From Rhodospirillales bacterium (GTDB lineage: Bacteria > Pseudomonadota > Alphaproteobacteria > Rhodospirillales > Casp-alpha2), in assembly GCA_018662225.1 (NCBI GenBank), contig JABJGO010000019.1, positions 17,706-81,705 on the forward strand: DNA of 64,000 nt. The letters are read 5' to 3'. Numbering within the stretch: position 1 is the first letter of the stretch; each line of letters starts with the position of its first letter. The notes beneath the pieces are model-generated. The model was given only the letters and a program-made list of their open reading frames with translations, made no database searches and was not told where the DNA came from. Shown here piece by piece: positions 1 through 9,555 of the stretch. The position numbers and the translations under genes were made by a program.

Positions 1-1
1 T

Positions 2-346
2 GACAATCTGGTTTATTTGTCCTCTGATCGCGACGGTACGGGTACAGGTGCGGCTACAGGTACCGACAGTCCCCGCTTCAATACCATTCGCGATGCGGTG
101 AGCCGGGCCGAACGTCTGGTGGTGAGCGTCCGTAAATCACTGGACTCTGTGACCACGGTTGCCCATGAGATTGCGTCGACGGCCTCGAATGAGGCGCTGG
201 ACGCAACAAACAAGTTGCTGTCTCAATCCGAATACCTGCAACACATGCTGGACGATCTTGTCACCCGGATCGCGCCGGTTAAGCAGGACCTGCCCCCAAC
301 GCACGGTTCGTCAGCATCCCACCCTTCCATCGATGGTGATGTCTGA
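2..346 (+). CDS. C-terminal fragment of a possible methyl-accepting chemotaxis-like protein (5' end outside window)
   Basis: The reading frame is open from base 2, so the gene starts before the window. About 114 residues are visible. The last 70 form an uninterrupted amphipathic helical stretch (AVSRAERLVVSVRKSL, then ASTASNEALDATNKLLSQSE, then MLDDLVTRI). It resembles the extreme C-terminus of chemoreceptors, where a helix ends in a short basic tail after an 'LSxQSExLxxxVxxF' pattern. The N-terminal part is Gly/Thr-rich and low complexity and does not look like a receptor hairpin tip, so the family call is tentative. The gene ends 62 bases before the convergent WYL regulator. A TTG at 17 would allow a 109-residue protein, but there is no reason to prefer it over the open frame. 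Confidence 0.45.
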   Translation, partial: DNLVYLSSDRDGTGTGAATGTDSPRFNTIRDAVSRAERLVVSVRKSLDSVTTVAHEIASTASNEALDATNKLLSQSEYLQHMLDDLVTRIAPVKQDLPPTHGSSASHPSIDGDV

Positions 347-408
347 TATCGTTTAGAGCAAAACCGGAGCAAATGGGTTCATTTGCGAACGTGGCTTTGC
401 GGAAATAT

Positions 409-1116
409 TTAGGGCGTTGTGCGTTCGTAATTGATTCGATTGACGTCCTGGTGCCACTGCTGCCGCAAATCATGGCCTCGGTCTTTAAAGGACGTGCCGG
501 TTTCTTCGCAACTTGCAATGCGGTCCGCCCTGAAGTGCCGGAAGTCCTTGCGCGTCTCACACCATGCGGCGATGATAATGACTTCGGCATGATAGGTAAC
601 CGCCAGCGGCAGGATTTCCCGCGCACTGTTTTGTCCACCCGCATCAGTATAGTTGATCCGCAAGCTCATTTCATGGCGCACGCATTGTCGGATCATCCCC
701 ATATCCAGATCGGGCACAGGAATTCCCCAGTCGGAAACCTGTAAGGCATGATCGGTGAGCGCGGATTGATTGGCTTGTTCCGCAGGCATCACCGCAGCAA
801 TTTTGGCGGCCACGGACCGGGCCGACGCCTGAAGCCCTGTATCACCTGTGCGAACCAATAGATTCAGACCAACGGTGATGGCTTCCACTTCCTCGGCTGA
901 GAACATCAACGGTGGTAAATCGTAACCCCGCCGCATGACGTAACCGATCCCCGCCTCACCATCGATAGGCACGCGCATGCCCTGTAACGAGGCCACGTCG
1001 CGGTAGATGGTGCGCGGCGTTACCTCCAACCGCTCGGCCAACTGCGCCGCCGTAACCGGGCCGCGTGCGGCACGCAATTCCTGAATTAACTCGAATAACC
1101 TGTCAGCCCGGTGCAT
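409..1116 (-). CDS. YafY-type HTH/WYL-domain transcriptional regulator
   Basis: A 235-residue DNA-binding regulator. Residues 1-60 form an HTH_11/DeoR-like winged helix (RADRLFELIQELR, then VTAAQLAERLEVTPRTIYRD). The C-terminal half carries the WYL-type segment, seen as VIIIAAWCETRKDFRHFRAD, which in this family senses nucleic acid or other ligands. The frame stays open another 36 codons upstream, but that extension is read through a palindromic dispersed repeat (1138-1205). The start is therefore placed at the ATG at 1116, where family homology begins. It is convergent with the preceding fragment and lies downstream of pgk on the same strand. No regulated target is evident; such regulators often act on a neighbour or on themselves. 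Confidence 0.85.
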   Translation of the reverse strand: MHRADRLFELIQELRAARGPVTAAQLAERLEVTPRTIYRDVASLQGMRVPIDGEAGIGYVMRRGYDLPPLMFSAEEVEAITVGLNLLVRTGDTGLQASARSVAAKIAAVMPAEQANQSALTDHALQVSDWGIPVPDLDMGMIRQCVRHEMSLRINYTDAGGQNSAREILPLAVTYHAEVIIIAAWCETRKDFRHFRADRIASCEETGTSFKDRGHDLRQQWHQDVNRINYERTTP

Positions 1117-1137
1117 GGGCAACCTCCAGCAATACCC

Positions 1138-1205
1138 GTCACTCCCGCGAAAGCGGGAGTCCAGTGTCGGATGCAAGTCTGGATTCCCGCTTTCGCGGGA
1201 ATGAC
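1138..1205. repeat. Nested palindromic dispersed repeat (two GAAA/TTTC-loop hairpins in inverted orientation)
   Basis: Two 27-base arms (1138-1164 and 1179-1205) are inverted copies with two mismatches. Each arm contains its own perfect 8-bp stem with a 4-base loop: ACTCCCGC-GAAA-GCGGGAGT at 1141-1160 and ATTCCCGC-TTTC-GCGGGAAT at 1183-1202. This is the widespread proteobacterial dispersed repeat that, when translated, gives 'SRESGNP'-type spurious peptides. It lies between the WYL gene and the end of pgk and could act as a transcript-end hairpin. Copy number in the rest of the genome cannot be seen here. Confidence 0.85.
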
Positions 1206-1258
1206 CATTGATACAGGATACCATAGCATCACTACTGACAGAAAGATGTCAGTAGTGA

Positions 1259-2470
1259 TTACCCGTGCGCCACAAGCGCCGCCACACCCGGTAGCTCTTT
1301 GCCTTCCAGCCATTCAAGGAATGCACCGCCGGCGGTGGATACGTAGGAGAACTGGTCGACCACACCGGCACCGGCGAGTGCCGATACGGTGTCGCCACCG
1401 CCTGCTACGCTAAGCAGGGAACCCGCCGCCGTTAGCCTTGCGGCTTCACGGGCGATGGCGTTGGTGGCCATATCAAAGGGATTAATCTCAAACGCGCCCA
1501 TGGGGCCGTTCCAGACCAGTGTCTTGCAACTGGCAAGGCGTTCGTTGATGGCGGCTACACTGGCTGGGCCCGCGTCCAGTATCATGGCGTCGGCGGGAAC
1601 CGCGTCAAGTGCCACGGTTTCGGATGGGGTGTCAGCTTCAAATTTCCACGCCACCACCGCGTCGGTGGGAATAATGATCTCGCAGCCTTTGGCGGTGGCC
1701 GCCGCCCGTATGGCGCGGGCATCATCAGCCATGTCTTTTTCACACAGGCTCGCGCCGATTTCCACGCCATCCGCATAGAGAAACGTATTGGCCATGCCGC
1801 CGCCGATGATCAGGTAGTCCACTTTGTCCATAAGATGGTAGAGCACATCCATTTTGGTGGAAACCTTTGCCCCACCCACGATAGCGGCCACAGGATGCTC
1901 AGGGGCTTCCAGCGCTCCTTGCAGGGCTTCCAGTTCTTCCTGCATCAAGCGACCTGCGACAGAGGGCAGCAACGTGGTGACGGCATCGGTGGATGCATGG
2001 GCCCGGTGAGCGGCGGAAAAGGCATCATTCACGAACAGATCGCCCAGCGCCGCCAGTTGCACGGCAAATCCGGTATCGTTCTTTTCTTCGCCTTCATTGA
2101 ACCGAAGGTTTTCCATGACGATCACAGAACCAGCGGCCGCATTCGCAACGGCGGCTTCGGCTTCCGTGCCAACGGTGGTGTTGCAGAACGTCACGTCTGT
2201 TCCCCCGTCTTTTCTCAGGGCTTCGCCCAAGGCTTGTGCGATAGGGGCAAGGCTCATTTCCGGGACCACTTGCCCTTTGGGTCGGCCGAAATGTGACAGC
2301 ACAACCACAGTGGCGCCACCCGCCGTCAATTCCCGGATCGTGGGGATCGTCCGGTCAATGCGTGTGTTGTCCGTAATTTTGCCATCTTGCATGGGCACGT
2401 TCAGGTCGGTGCGTAACAGCACCCGCTTACCGGATACATTCAGGTTGTCCATAATGTTGAAACTATTCAT
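1259..2470 (-). CDS. pgk: Phosphoglycerate kinase
   Basis: Cytoplasmic glycolytic enzyme interconverting 1,3-bisphosphoglycerate plus ADP and 3-phosphoglycerate plus ATP. The 403 residues match the family length. The substrate-binding signature LLRTDLNVP is near residue 20, followed by LSHFGRPKG, then NEGEEKND. The nucleotide-side motifs are [19 protein letters not shown] and GGGDTVSAL. The start at 2470 gives the usual distance to the first signature. The start codon is only 33 bases from the divergent murI start, so the promoters must overlap each other or extend into the genes. The usual gap and fba neighbours are absent. Confidence 0.97.
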   Translation of the reverse strand: MNSFNIMDNLNVSGKRVLLRTDLNVPMQDGKITDNTRIDRTIPTIRELTAGGATVVVLSHFGRPKGQVVPEMSLAPIAQALGEALRKDGGTDVTFCNTTVGTEAEAAVANAAAGSVIVMENLRFNEGEEKNDTGFAVQLAALGDLFVNDAFSAAHRAHASTDAVTTLLPSVAGRLMQEELEALQGALEAPEHPVAAIVGGAKVSTKMDVLYHLMDKVDYLIIGGGMANTFLYADGVEIGASLCEKDMADDARAIRAAATAKGCEIIIPTDAVVAWKFEADTPSETVALDAVPADAMILDAGPASVAAINERLASCKTLVWNGPMGAFEINPFDMATNAIAREAARLTAAGSLLSVAGGGDTVSALAGAGVVDQFSYVSTAGGAFLEWLEGKELPGVAALVAHG

Positions 2471-2503
2471 GGGGTACAGTTTTCCTCACAAAGGATTAGG
2501 GCT

Positions 2504-3424
2504 ATGCAAAAAGACGGTCAAAACGATAACAGTAACAATGGCAAATCCGTCGTCGTTCTCGATTCCGGTATCGGTGGAATGACGGTGGTAAAAGCTATCC
2601 GTGACATTAACAATACCATTTCGGTAAACTATATCTCCGATAATGCATTTTTCCCCTATGGCGGGCTGGAAACTGCGGTGTTGATTGACCGCGTTCGTGA
2701 TCTGGTGGCCTATGCCATCGATCATTTCTCGCCCCAGGCCATTGTCATTGCATGTAACACAGCAAGCACGCTGGTGCTGGATGATCTCAGGGCGAATTTC
2801 TCTGTTCCCATTGTGGGCGTGGTGCCGCCGATCAAGACGGCCGGTGAAGTATCGCGCTCTCATATAGTCGGTTTGCTGGCGACAGAAGGTACGGTACAGC
2901 GTAGCTATCTGGATAAATTAACCCAGGAATTTGCCCCCCATTGCCAGATACACAGGGTGCAGTGCCCTGATTTGGCCCCTATGGCCGAGGCCAAGGTTCG
3001 CGGGCTTGCCGTGGATAAGCCACGCTTGCGGGCGGCGCTCCGTGCCTTTCAGGCCCCTGAGCTGGCGGGCATGGATGTGGTCATTCTTGGGTGTACACAT
3101 TATCCAATTTTGCGCGATGAACTGATGGACGAGTTGCCGGGCTATGTTCAATGGCTGGATCCGGCGTTACCAGTAGCCCGGCAACTGGACCGGGTTTTGG
3201 CGATGGAAGGCAATGCCTCGAGATACACCTCGATACCCCCCACAATAGACAGGCGTGCGCCAGAAGGTGGCGATACGGTGTATTTCACCGGGGATTCCAC
3301 TGGCGTTCAGGATAACGTTGATCGCATGAAGCTGTTTTTGGAAGACCTGGGCTTTGCCCACGCGGAAGCCTTATTGCTGCCGCATGGCCACCACAACGCC
3401 GACGCTTACCAGCACAGCGCCTGA
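2504..3424 (+). CDS. murI: Glutamate racemase
   Basis: Makes D-glutamate for peptidoglycan from L-glutamate by a cofactor-free two-cysteine mechanism. In 306 residues all key motifs are present: DSGIGG at 20-25, FFPYG, ACNTAST with catalytic Cys84, and LGCTHYP with catalytic Cys197 and His199. The first 14 residues are a polar Asn/Asp-rich leader not typical of the family. The gene is divergent from pgk with 33 bases between the start codons. Its 3' end overlaps the convergent LysE-family gene by 54 bases. Confidence 0.95.
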   Translation: MQKDGQNDNSNNGKSVVVLDSGIGGMTVVKAIRDINNTISVNYISDNAFFPYGGLETAVLIDRVRDLVAYAIDHFSPQAIVIACNTASTLVLDDLRANFSVPIVGVVPPIKTAGEVSRSHIVGLLATEGTVQRSYLDKLTQEFAPHCQIHRVQCPDLAPMAEAKVRGLAVDKPRLRAALRAFQAPELAGMDVVILGCTHYPILRDELMDELPGYVQWLDPALPVARQLDRVLAMEGNASRYTSIPPTIDRRAPEGGDTVYFTGDSTGVQDNVDRMKLFLEDLGFAHAEALLLPHGHHNADAYQHSA

Positions 3425-3988
3425 AACCCGGTTCAGTATGCGCACGGCGCGCGTTGACCGGAACAACCCGCGCGACCGATCCGCCGCCCACGCATACCCC
3501 ACCATGGTGAAAAACAGAACGCCGGTGACGATGGCGGCCATGGCCAGAAAGCCCATATGGCTTATGGTTCCCAGGTCAACGAACGTGGGTAAAAATGCCG
3601 TATAGAACAGGATCACCTTCGGGTTACCCAGTGTGAGCATCAGCCCACCCAGAAAATCCCGCACCGCGTGAAAATCCGGTGCCGCGGCTGGATCCAGTGG
3701 AACTGGCTCTGCTCGCCACGCCTTGATGCCCAGATAGATCAGGTAGACGGCACCAACCCAACGGACAATAGAAAACAGCTCGCCATAGCTACCGGCAAGG
3801 GCGGAAAGGCCCACAAAAGAAAATGTGAGATAGACCAGATCACCCGCGACAATGCCCAGGATAAAGGCCAGCGTTCGTTTGAAGCCGTGCGCCATGCCAC
3901 GGCCGACCGTGGCCAGCGTCCCCGGACCGGGGGCAACCATCAGGATAAAACAGGCGAGGCCCAGTGCTATGGCGGTTTCCAGCGTCAT
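3371..3988 (-). CDS. LysE/RhtB-family amino-acid exporter
   Basis: A 205-residue inner-membrane protein with about six hydrophobic segments. The N-terminal family signature MVAPGPGTLATVGRGMAHG and the central NPKVILFYTAFLPTFVD are typical of LysE/RhtB translocators, which export amino acids or related small metabolites. The substrate cannot be told from sequence. Its last 54 bases overlap the end of murI tail to tail, and the frame there is clearly maintained in both genes. Divergent from the histidine kinase at 4117. Confidence 0.9.
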   Translation of the reverse strand: MTLETAIALGLACFILMVAPGPGTLATVGRGMAHGFKRTLAFILGIVAGDLVYLTFSFVGLSALAGSYGELFSIVRWVGAVYLIYLGIKAWRAEPVPLDPAAAPDFHAVRDFLGGLMLTLGNPKVILFYTAFLPTFVDLGTISHMGFLAMAAIVTGVLFFTMVGYAWAADRSRGLFRSTRAVRILNRVSGAVLVSVGVVVAMRQQ

Positions 3989-4116
3989 GAGAACGCAGCT
4001 TACAATGTAATATCAACGCCGCAAGTGGCAAATATCTAATGCAAATGCTGAATGTTCCTGTATGTTACCAGAGTGGCTGGGGGCATTGCGTCATTTTTGA
4101 GCTAAGGTATTCGACA

Positions 4117-6171
4117 GTGCCGCGTACGAGATTTATCGAACTTACAATCTGCTTTATCGCTGGTTCAGGGTTACTTCTGAGCAGTGGCGTGGCCTTTTAC
4201 GGCTCAACCTATTTTTCGACTCAAGTGATGGATAACCTTCTGGTGACCACCTTCATTTGTGGCGTGTTGTTGCTCGGCTGCCATGTCAGAGGGGTTATTG
4301 TATTGGCCCGTTCTGATACTGAACATTTAAAGAAAATTGAAGTGCATACGGAACGGGGAAACAGTCTGAAGGCTATTTTCGACAATGCGCCGGTGGAGAT
4401 GTATCTAAAAGATTCAGAAGGTCGCTACGTACAAATTAATCGACGCTTCGAAGAGCTTTTCAATGTAACCAACGAAGAATTAAAGGGGCAGCTACCAGAA
4501 TACGCCCATGATTCGGATCTTGGCGAACGAACACGCCAGCACGATTTAGCGGTTCTGAAATCCGGTGAAACGGTTATACGTGAAGAAAATGCCGAAACCG
4601 CATTTGGATCCAGAATCCTGAACACAATCAAGTTTCCGGTGTTTGATGACGATGGCACCATTCGAGGGTTGGGTGCCATTGTTACTGATGTCACCGAAAT
4701 CAAGCGTGTTGAAAATGCCTTTCAGGAAAACACCCAACGGCTGGATTCAATTCTTCAACATGCGCCGGTTGCCATCCATTTGAAAGATATGGATGGCCGA
4801 TATCTGGTCATCAACCATGCTTTTGAAGAGCTATTCGACTGTTCATCTGGAAATACTCTTGGGCACAAATTTGATGAACATTCCGCCGGTGTCCTCGCTG
4901 TCGATGGGCACAGTACGATTGCTGATATTGAACGTAAGGTCATTGAGTCAGGGGAGCCTTATCGCTTTGAAATTGAACATGAAATATTGAACGAGACCCG
5001 GCTTCTGGAGGCGGTTAAATTTCCGGTTCTGGACGGGAATGGCGTTGTTCTTGGTGTTGGTGGGATCGAGTCAGATATAACCGAGCGAAGGCGGGTCAAT
5101 TCCAGGGTTAATGAAAGTGAAGCCCGCCTAAAGGCCCTATTTGATAATGCCTCAGAAGGAATGTTTTTCAAGGACGTGGACGGCACCTATGAAATGGCCA
5201 ACAAGACGTTCGCCAATCGTCTCGGGTTTGATGATGTGTCACAGGTCGTCGGAAAATCCGCGTATGACCTTTTCCCCGCAAAAGATGCTGAAATATACCG
5301 GCTGGATGATATTGCCTGTATGAACACCCGTCTGGTATCCAGCTCCGAACTTGAAATACCGTTGCCTGATGGATCCGAGATGATTCAGTTCGCGATCAAG
5401 TTTCCCATTATTTCGGCTGACGGTACGGTTCGGGGACTTGGCGGTATCGACATTGATATTACGGATCGAAAAAATATCGAACGGATGAAAAATGAATTCA
5501 TCGCAACGATGAGCCACGAGCTTCGCACCCCTCTCACCTCCATAAAAGGGTCATTGGGTTTGGTGGTAAATGGCGTGCTCGGGGACCTGCCGGATGAGGC
5601 GAGTGACATGGTCAGTATCGCCTACAGGAACACGAACCGGCTTATCAATCTGGTCAATGATGTGCTGGATATGGAGAAAATCGCCTCGGGCAGCATGGGC
5701 TACGATTTTCAACGCCTGAATATTTCAAAACTTGTCAGTGAGGCGCTCAAGGCAGATCAGTATCTGTTGGAAGAATACGGTGACCGGCGCATCCTGACTG
5801 ATATCATGGGCGAGTTGCCGGTCAGTGGTGATTCAACCCGGCTCAATCAGGTCATTGCTAACCTGTTATCCAATGCAATCAAGTTCTCACCCGAGGGTGG
5901 AGAGATCAAGGTCGTGGTTTCACGCCTTAATGACGATGCATACGTAGCCATCACGGATCAGGGCGACGGTATTCCGGCCATCTATCACGATCAAATATTC
6001 GATCGGTTTACGCAGGTGGACAGTTCTGACACCAGACAGAGCGGGGGCACCGGGCTGGGATTGAATATCTCTAAATCAATAGTCGAGCAGCACGGCGGAA
6101 ATATTGATTTCCATTCAGAAGTAGGTGAGGGTAGTACCTTCTTTTTCACGTTGCCGGTTCTCAACGATTAG
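4117..6171 (+). CDS. Membrane-anchored sensor histidine kinase with three PAS domains
   Basis: About 684 residues. Two N-terminal hydrophobic segments (roughly 8-30 and 40-60) anchor it. Three tandem PAS/PAC units follow, each starting with a variant of 'LxAxFDNAPxxxxxKDxxGxY' and ending with a 'GxxxDITE' segment. The HisKA box MSHELRTPLTSIKG places the phospho-accepting His at residue 467. The HATPase_c domain has NLLSNAIKFSPEGG, DQGDGIP and GTGLGLNISK. No receiver domain is attached and no response regulator is adjacent. The start is put at GTG 4117 because AAGG lies about 9 bases upstream and a basic residue pair precedes the first membrane helix. An in-frame ATG at 4039 would add 26 residues of unlikely sequence. 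Confidence 0.92.
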   Translation: MPRTRFIELTICFIAGSGLLLSSGVAFYGSTYFSTQVMDNLLVTTFICGVLLLGCHVRGVIVLARSDTEHLKKIEVHTERGNSLKAIFDNAPVEMYLKDSEGRYVQINRRFEELFNVTNEELKGQLPEYAHDSDLGERTRQHDLAVLKSGETVIREENAETAFGSRILNTIKFPVFDDDGTIRGLGAIVTDVTEIKRVENAFQENTQRLDSILQHAPVAIHLKDMDGRYLVINHAFEELFDCSSGNTLGHKFDEHSAGVLAVDGHSTIADIERKVIESGEPYRFEIEHEILNETRLLEAVKFPVLDGNGVVLGVGGIESDITERRRVNSRVNESEARLKALFDNASEGMFFKDVDGTYEMANKTFANRLGFDDVSQVVGKSAYDLFPAKDAEIYRLDDIACMNTRLVSSSELEIPLPDGSEMIQFAIKFPIISADGTVRGLGGIDIDITDRKNIERMKNEFIATMSHELRTPLTSIKGSLGLVVNGVLGDLPDEASDMVSIAYRNTNRLINLVNDVLDMEKIASGSMGYDFQRLNISKLVSEALKADQYLLEEYGDRRILTDIMGELPVSGDSTRLNQVIANLLSNAIKFSPEGGEIKVVVSRLNDDAYVAITDQGDGIPAIYHDQIFDRFTQVDSSDTRQSGGTGLGLNISKSIVEQHGGNIDFHSEVGEGSTFFFTLPVLND

Positions 6172-6196
6172 GGCCGGTCTATGATTGGGCTTGGTG

Positions 6197-6691
6197 ATGT
6201 ATAATCTGCCGCTCGTACCTGATGCATTCACGGTGCCTAAAGTTCTCGAAACAGATCGTATGCGCCTGAAGCCCTTGACCATCAGTGATGTGGTTAAGGA
6301 CTACGAGGCCGTCATGGAGAGCGAAGATCGCTTAATAGCTTCCTTCGTGCCGGATGGTGATTGGCCACATGGGCTAACCCTGGAGCAAAATACTATTGAT
6401 CTTGGCTGGCATCAGAAAGAGTTTCAGATGCGTACTTCTTTTGCTTACACGGTCGTCGATCTGGATGAAACCCAGGTGCTTGGCTGCGTGTATATCGATC
6501 CAACCAGAAAACTGGACTACGACGCTGAAATCACCATGTGGGTACGACAGTCGCAGGCAGGGACCGGATTGGACGAGCATCTGTTTGAAACCGTGGAGCA
6601 CTGGATTGCCGAGGTCTGGCCGTTGGATCGCCCCGGCTACCCGGGTCGGACCATATCGATCAAAGATTGGCGTGCGCTTGAACCAGTTTGA
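6197..6691 (+). CDS. GNAT-family N-acetyltransferase-like protein
   Basis: A 164-residue protein with a RimJ/GNAT-like opening (LETDRMRLKPLTISDV), a central FAYTVVDLDETQVLGCVYID strand pair, and an EITMWVRQSQAGTGLDEHLF segment in place of the acetyl-CoA loop. The canonical Q/RxxGxG/A acetyl-CoA motif is weak (RQSQAGTG), so the substrate and even activity are uncertain. The start is the ATG at 6197. The upstream TTG at 6185 in the same frame is less likely. It follows the histidine kinase by 25 bases and may be co-transcribed with it. Confidence 0.7.
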   Translation: MYNLPLVPDAFTVPKVLETDRMRLKPLTISDVVKDYEAVMESEDRLIASFVPDGDWPHGLTLEQNTIDLGWHQKEFQMRTSFAYTVVDLDETQVLGCVYIDPTRKLDYDAEITMWVRQSQAGTGLDEHLFETVEHWIAEVWPLDRPGYPGRTISIKDWRALEPV

Positions 6692-6849
6692 TATCTGGTG
6701 GCTTGGATAAATAAATAGGAAATTATTACTAAATAACGCTTGATAAATGAGATAATAAGCCACTATTTATACAGTGCTCTTTCCCATTGTGAATATAAAG
6801 CGGCCCTCTCGTACTTTGAGAAAAGTTCTGCCAGCAGCGAATGTCTGTG

Positions 6850-7007
6850 AATGTCTACCGGATTATGGAAAGTAACGCGCCGTAAGTTATTGATATAAAA
6901 CAAAATGTAGACATCGAGGGGTCAAAAACGTGTTCATTTGTGGTGAAATGTCTACATTCTGTCGAATCATCCTTTAATTTCAATGCCTTGAAAATGTAGA
7001 CATCGAG
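6850..7007. repeat. Cluster of ATGTAGACATCGAG direct and inverted copies
   Basis: AAAATGTAGACATCGAG occurs exactly at 6902-6918 and 6991-7007 (period 89). The inverted core AATGTCTACATT is at 6947-6958, and AATGTCTAC is at 6850-6858 next to a degraded copy just before it. Repeated ATGTCTAC-type sites in both orientations are reminiscent of transposase-binding ends or of an operator cluster. No coding sequence lies between the copies, so a decayed element or a small non-autonomous element is possible. Confidence 0.6.
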
Positions 7008-7014
7008 CCATAGA

Positions 7015-7046
7015 CAAAAAAAAGAGGTAGCCGAAGCCACCTCTTT
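7015..7046 (-). terminator. Rho-independent terminator of frmA
   Basis: On the minus strand AAAGAGGTGGC, a TTCG tetraloop and GCTACCTCTTT form a stable hairpin (7021-7046) followed by a run of T (complement of the A run at 7015-7023). It lies 25 bases past the frmA stop codon. Confidence 0.9.
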
Positions 7047-7070
7047 CCATTTTGTTCAGGCAGCTGGTGA

Positions 7071-8183
7071 TCAATCGTAAAGCACTACGCTGCGGATGCT
7101 TTCGCCTGCATGCATCAGATCAAATGCCGTGTTGATCTCTTCCAATGGCATGGTGTGGGTGATCAGATCATCAATGTTGATCTTGCCATCCATGTACCAG
7201 TCCACAATCTTGGGCACGTCCGTGCGACCTTTGGCGCCACCGAATGCCGAGCCGCGCCAGACCCGACCGGTGACCAGTTGGAATGGTCGTGTGGCGATTT
7301 CCTGTCCGGCACCGGCCACGCCGATGATGGTGCTTTCGCCCCAACCCTTGTGACAGCATTCCAGCGCGTCGCGCATAACGTTGACGTTCCCGATACACTC
7401 GAACGAATGGTCAGCACCACCATTGGTCAGGTCCACCAGATAGGGCACCAGATCGCCTTCGAGTTCGGATGGGTTGACGAAGTGGGTCATGCCGAATTTT
7501 TCAGCCATTTCCTTACGGCCATCATTCAGGTCCACACCAACAATCATGTTGGCGCCAACCATGCGCGCACCCTGAACCACGTTCAGGCCGATCCCGCCCA
7601 GACCAAACACGATCACATTGTCGCCGGGTTTAACTTTGGCGGTATTGATCACGGCACCCACGCCGGTGGTAACACCACAACCGATGTAACAAATCTTGTC
7701 GAAAGGCGCGTCTTCGCGAACCTTGGCAAGTGCGATCTCAGGCAGTACCGAGAAATTGGCAAAGGTGGAACAACCCATGTAGTGCATGATGGGATCGCCA
7801 TTCATGGAAAAGCGGCTGGTGCCATCGGGCATCAGGCCTTGGCCTTGCGTTACGCGGATAGCCTGGCACAGGTTGGTGCGACCGGATGTGCAGTATTCGC
7901 ACTGGCGGCATTCCGGGGTGTAAAGCGGGATAACGTGGTCGCCCTTCTTCAGGGACGTCACGCCGGGGCCGGTGTCCACAACGATACCGGCACCTTCATG
8001 GCCCAGAATGGCGGGAAAGATGCCTTCCGGGTCGGCACCGGAACGGGTAAACTCGTCGGTGTGACAAACGCCGGTGGCTTTCATTTCCACCAGAACTTCA
8101 CCCTCTTTGGGCCCTTCAAGCTGTACGGTTTCGATGCTGAGTGGCTCACCCGATTTCCAGGCGACGGCTGCTTTCACGTCCAT
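7071..8183 (-). CDS. frmA: S-(hydroxymethyl)glutathione dehydrogenase / class III alcohol dehydrogenase
   Basis: A zinc- and NAD-dependent enzyme that oxidises the glutathione adduct of formaldehyde to S-formylglutathione. The 370 residues match the class III length. The catalytic-zinc Cys lies in [12 protein letters not shown], followed by GHEGAGIV. The structural zinc site is the four-cysteine run [15 protein letters not shown], and the NAD fold is [13 protein letters not shown]. The start is MDVKAAVAW at 8183; the frame extends 20 codons further but without family similarity. No fghA (S-formylglutathione hydrolase) is adjacent. A clear terminator follows. Confidence 0.96.
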   Translation of the reverse strand: MDVKAAVAWKSGEPLSIETVQLEGPKEGEVLVEMKATGVCHTDEFTRSGADPEGIFPAILGHEGAGIVVDTGPGVTSLKKGDHVIPLYTPECRQCEYCTSGRTNLCQAIRVTQGQGLMPDGTSRFSMNGDPIMHYMGCSTFANFSVLPEIALAKVREDAPFDKICYIGCGVTTGVGAVINTAKVKPGDNVIVFGLGGIGLNVVQGARMVGANMIVGVDLNDGRKEMAEKFGMTHFVNPSELEGDLVPYLVDLTNGGADHSFECIGNVNVMRDALECCHKGWGESTIIGVAGAGQEIATRPFQLVTGRVWRGSAFGGAKGRTDVPKIVDWYMDGKINIDDLITHTMPLEEINTAFDLMHAGESIRSVVLYD

Positions 8184-8312
8184 TGTGATCTCCTTGATCC
8201 CCAAGATTGCCCCAAGATAGATAGGCTGCCTGATACCAACCAATCAAGGGGCTTGCGTCAAGGAAATTGTGATGTGAAAACTTGGTGAGAATACAGAAGG
8301 GATACGCATTCT

Positions 8313-9545
8313 ATGGATACGACAAACACTGGCCCGTTGAAGGGGCTTCGCGTACTCGATTTAACACGCATTCTGGCTGGACCGGTGTCTACGCAGTTGT
8401 TTGGCGATTTGGGCGCGGACGTGATCAAGATCGAACGTGCCGGTGCCGGGGATGATACCCGCAAGTGGGGGCCGCCTTATGTAAAAGATGCTGACGGTAA
8501 TGACACCACGGAAAGCGCCTATTACCTGTCATGCAATCGCAACAAGCGATCTGTGGCGGTGAATATTGCTGATCCGGACGGGGCCGCGCTGGTCCGTGAG
8601 ATGGTGACTAAATGCGATGTGGTGGTGGAAAATTTCAAAGTTGGCGGTCTGGACAAATACGGCCTTTCCTATGCATCCCTGAAAGAAGAATTCCCCGCAT
8701 TGGTCTATTGTTCAATCACCGGGTTTGGTCAGACCGGGCCCTATTCTGAACAGGCGGGATACGATTATCTGGCCCAGGGCATGGGCGGCATCATGTCGGT
8801 AACGGGTGAGGCGGACGGCCAGCCCATGAAAGTAGGTGTGGCGATTGCTGATGTCATGTGTGGCATGTACGCCTCGACGGCTATTCTGGCCGCACTCCGG
8901 CACCGGGATAATACCGGGCAAGGCCAGCATATAGACCTGGCCTTACTAGACAGTCAGGTGGCGTGGCTGGCCAATGTGGGGTCGAGCTACCTCACATCAG
9001 GTAACGAGCCTGCCCGCCTTGGTAACCAGCACCCCAACATTGTGCCCTATCAGGTGTTCGGTGCATCGGACGGTCATTTCATTCTGGCCGTTGGTAATGA
9101 TGGTCAATTTCGCAAATTCTGTGATTTTGCCGGGCTGGATGATCTGCCGGATGATGCTCGGTTTGCCACCAACGATGCGCGGGTTCAAAACCGCACGATA
9201 CTTGTTCCGCTGATCGAGGCCGCGACACAGATGAGCCTGAAATCCCATTGGCTGGATGGGCTGGCCGCTATTGGCGTGCCTGCCGGTCCCGTTAATACAA
9301 TTCCCGAAGCCTTTGCTGATCCTCAAGTGCAGCACCGGAATATGCAGGTTCAGATGCCTCATTCTTTGGCGGGGTCGGGCGAGGTCAACCTGATCGGTAA
9401 TCCGGTTAAAATGTTGGAAACCCCGGTTAGCTACCGGCATGCACCACCAACGCTGGGCGAGCACACCGATGCGGTTTTGTCTGATCTGTTGGGTATGGAT
9501 ACGGCGGCCTGTGATTCGTTGCGCGAACGCGGTATTATTGGCTAA
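8313..9545 (+). CDS. CaiB/BaiF-family (family III) CoA transferase
   Basis: A 410-residue type III CoA transferase, moving CoA between carboxylic acids. Family motifs: [16 protein letters not shown] at the N-terminus, the Rossmann-side [24 protein letters not shown] split over the first 50 residues, [15 protein letters not shown], and the IDLALLD segment carrying the expected catalytic Asp. The C-terminal [10 protein letters not shown] is also typical. The acyl substrate cannot be assigned. It ends 10 bases before msrB and probably shares its transcript. Divergent from frmA. Confidence 0.92.
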   Translation: MDTTNTGPLKGLRVLDLTRILAGPVSTQLFGDLGADVIKIERAGAGDDTRKWGPPYVKDADGNDTTESAYYLSCNRNKRSVAVNIADPDGAALVREMVTKCDVVVENFKVGGLDKYGLSYASLKEEFPALVYCSITGFGQTGPYSEQAGYDYLAQGMGGIMSVTGEADGQPMKVGVAIADVMCGMYASTAILAALRHRDNTGQGQHIDLALLDSQVAWLANVGSSYLTSGNEPARLGNQHPNIVPYQVFGASDGHFILAVGNDGQFRKFCDFAGLDDLPDDARFATNDARVQNRTILVPLIEAATQMSLKSHWLDGLAAIGVPAGPVNTIPEAFADPQVQHRNMQVQMPHSLAGSGEVNLIGNPVKMLETPVSYRHAPPTLGEHTDAVLSDLLGMDTAACDSLRERGIIG

Positions 9546-9555
9546 GGAGAAGTAC

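Larger units (their letters stand above)
6692..7070. other. 379-bp convergent intergenic region with repeated ATGTAGACAT-type motifs
   Basis: No protein gene is seen between the GNAT gene and the convergent formaldehyde dehydrogenase gene. The stretch is AT-rich. It contains a 17-bp exact direct repeat, an inverted copy of its core, two further partial copies, and a rho-independent terminator for the minus-strand gene. These are listed separately. Confidence 0.7.

Noticed and set aside
1111..1413. Plus-strand frame reading through the palindromic repeat with RxSGNP-like peptide
   Set aside because: It is a translated dispersed repeat plus the antisense of pgk; typical spurious ORF.
7110..8288. 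392-codon plus-strand frame opposite frmA
   Set aside because: It is the antisense shadow of a clearly conserved dehydrogenase gene and has no family motif of its own.
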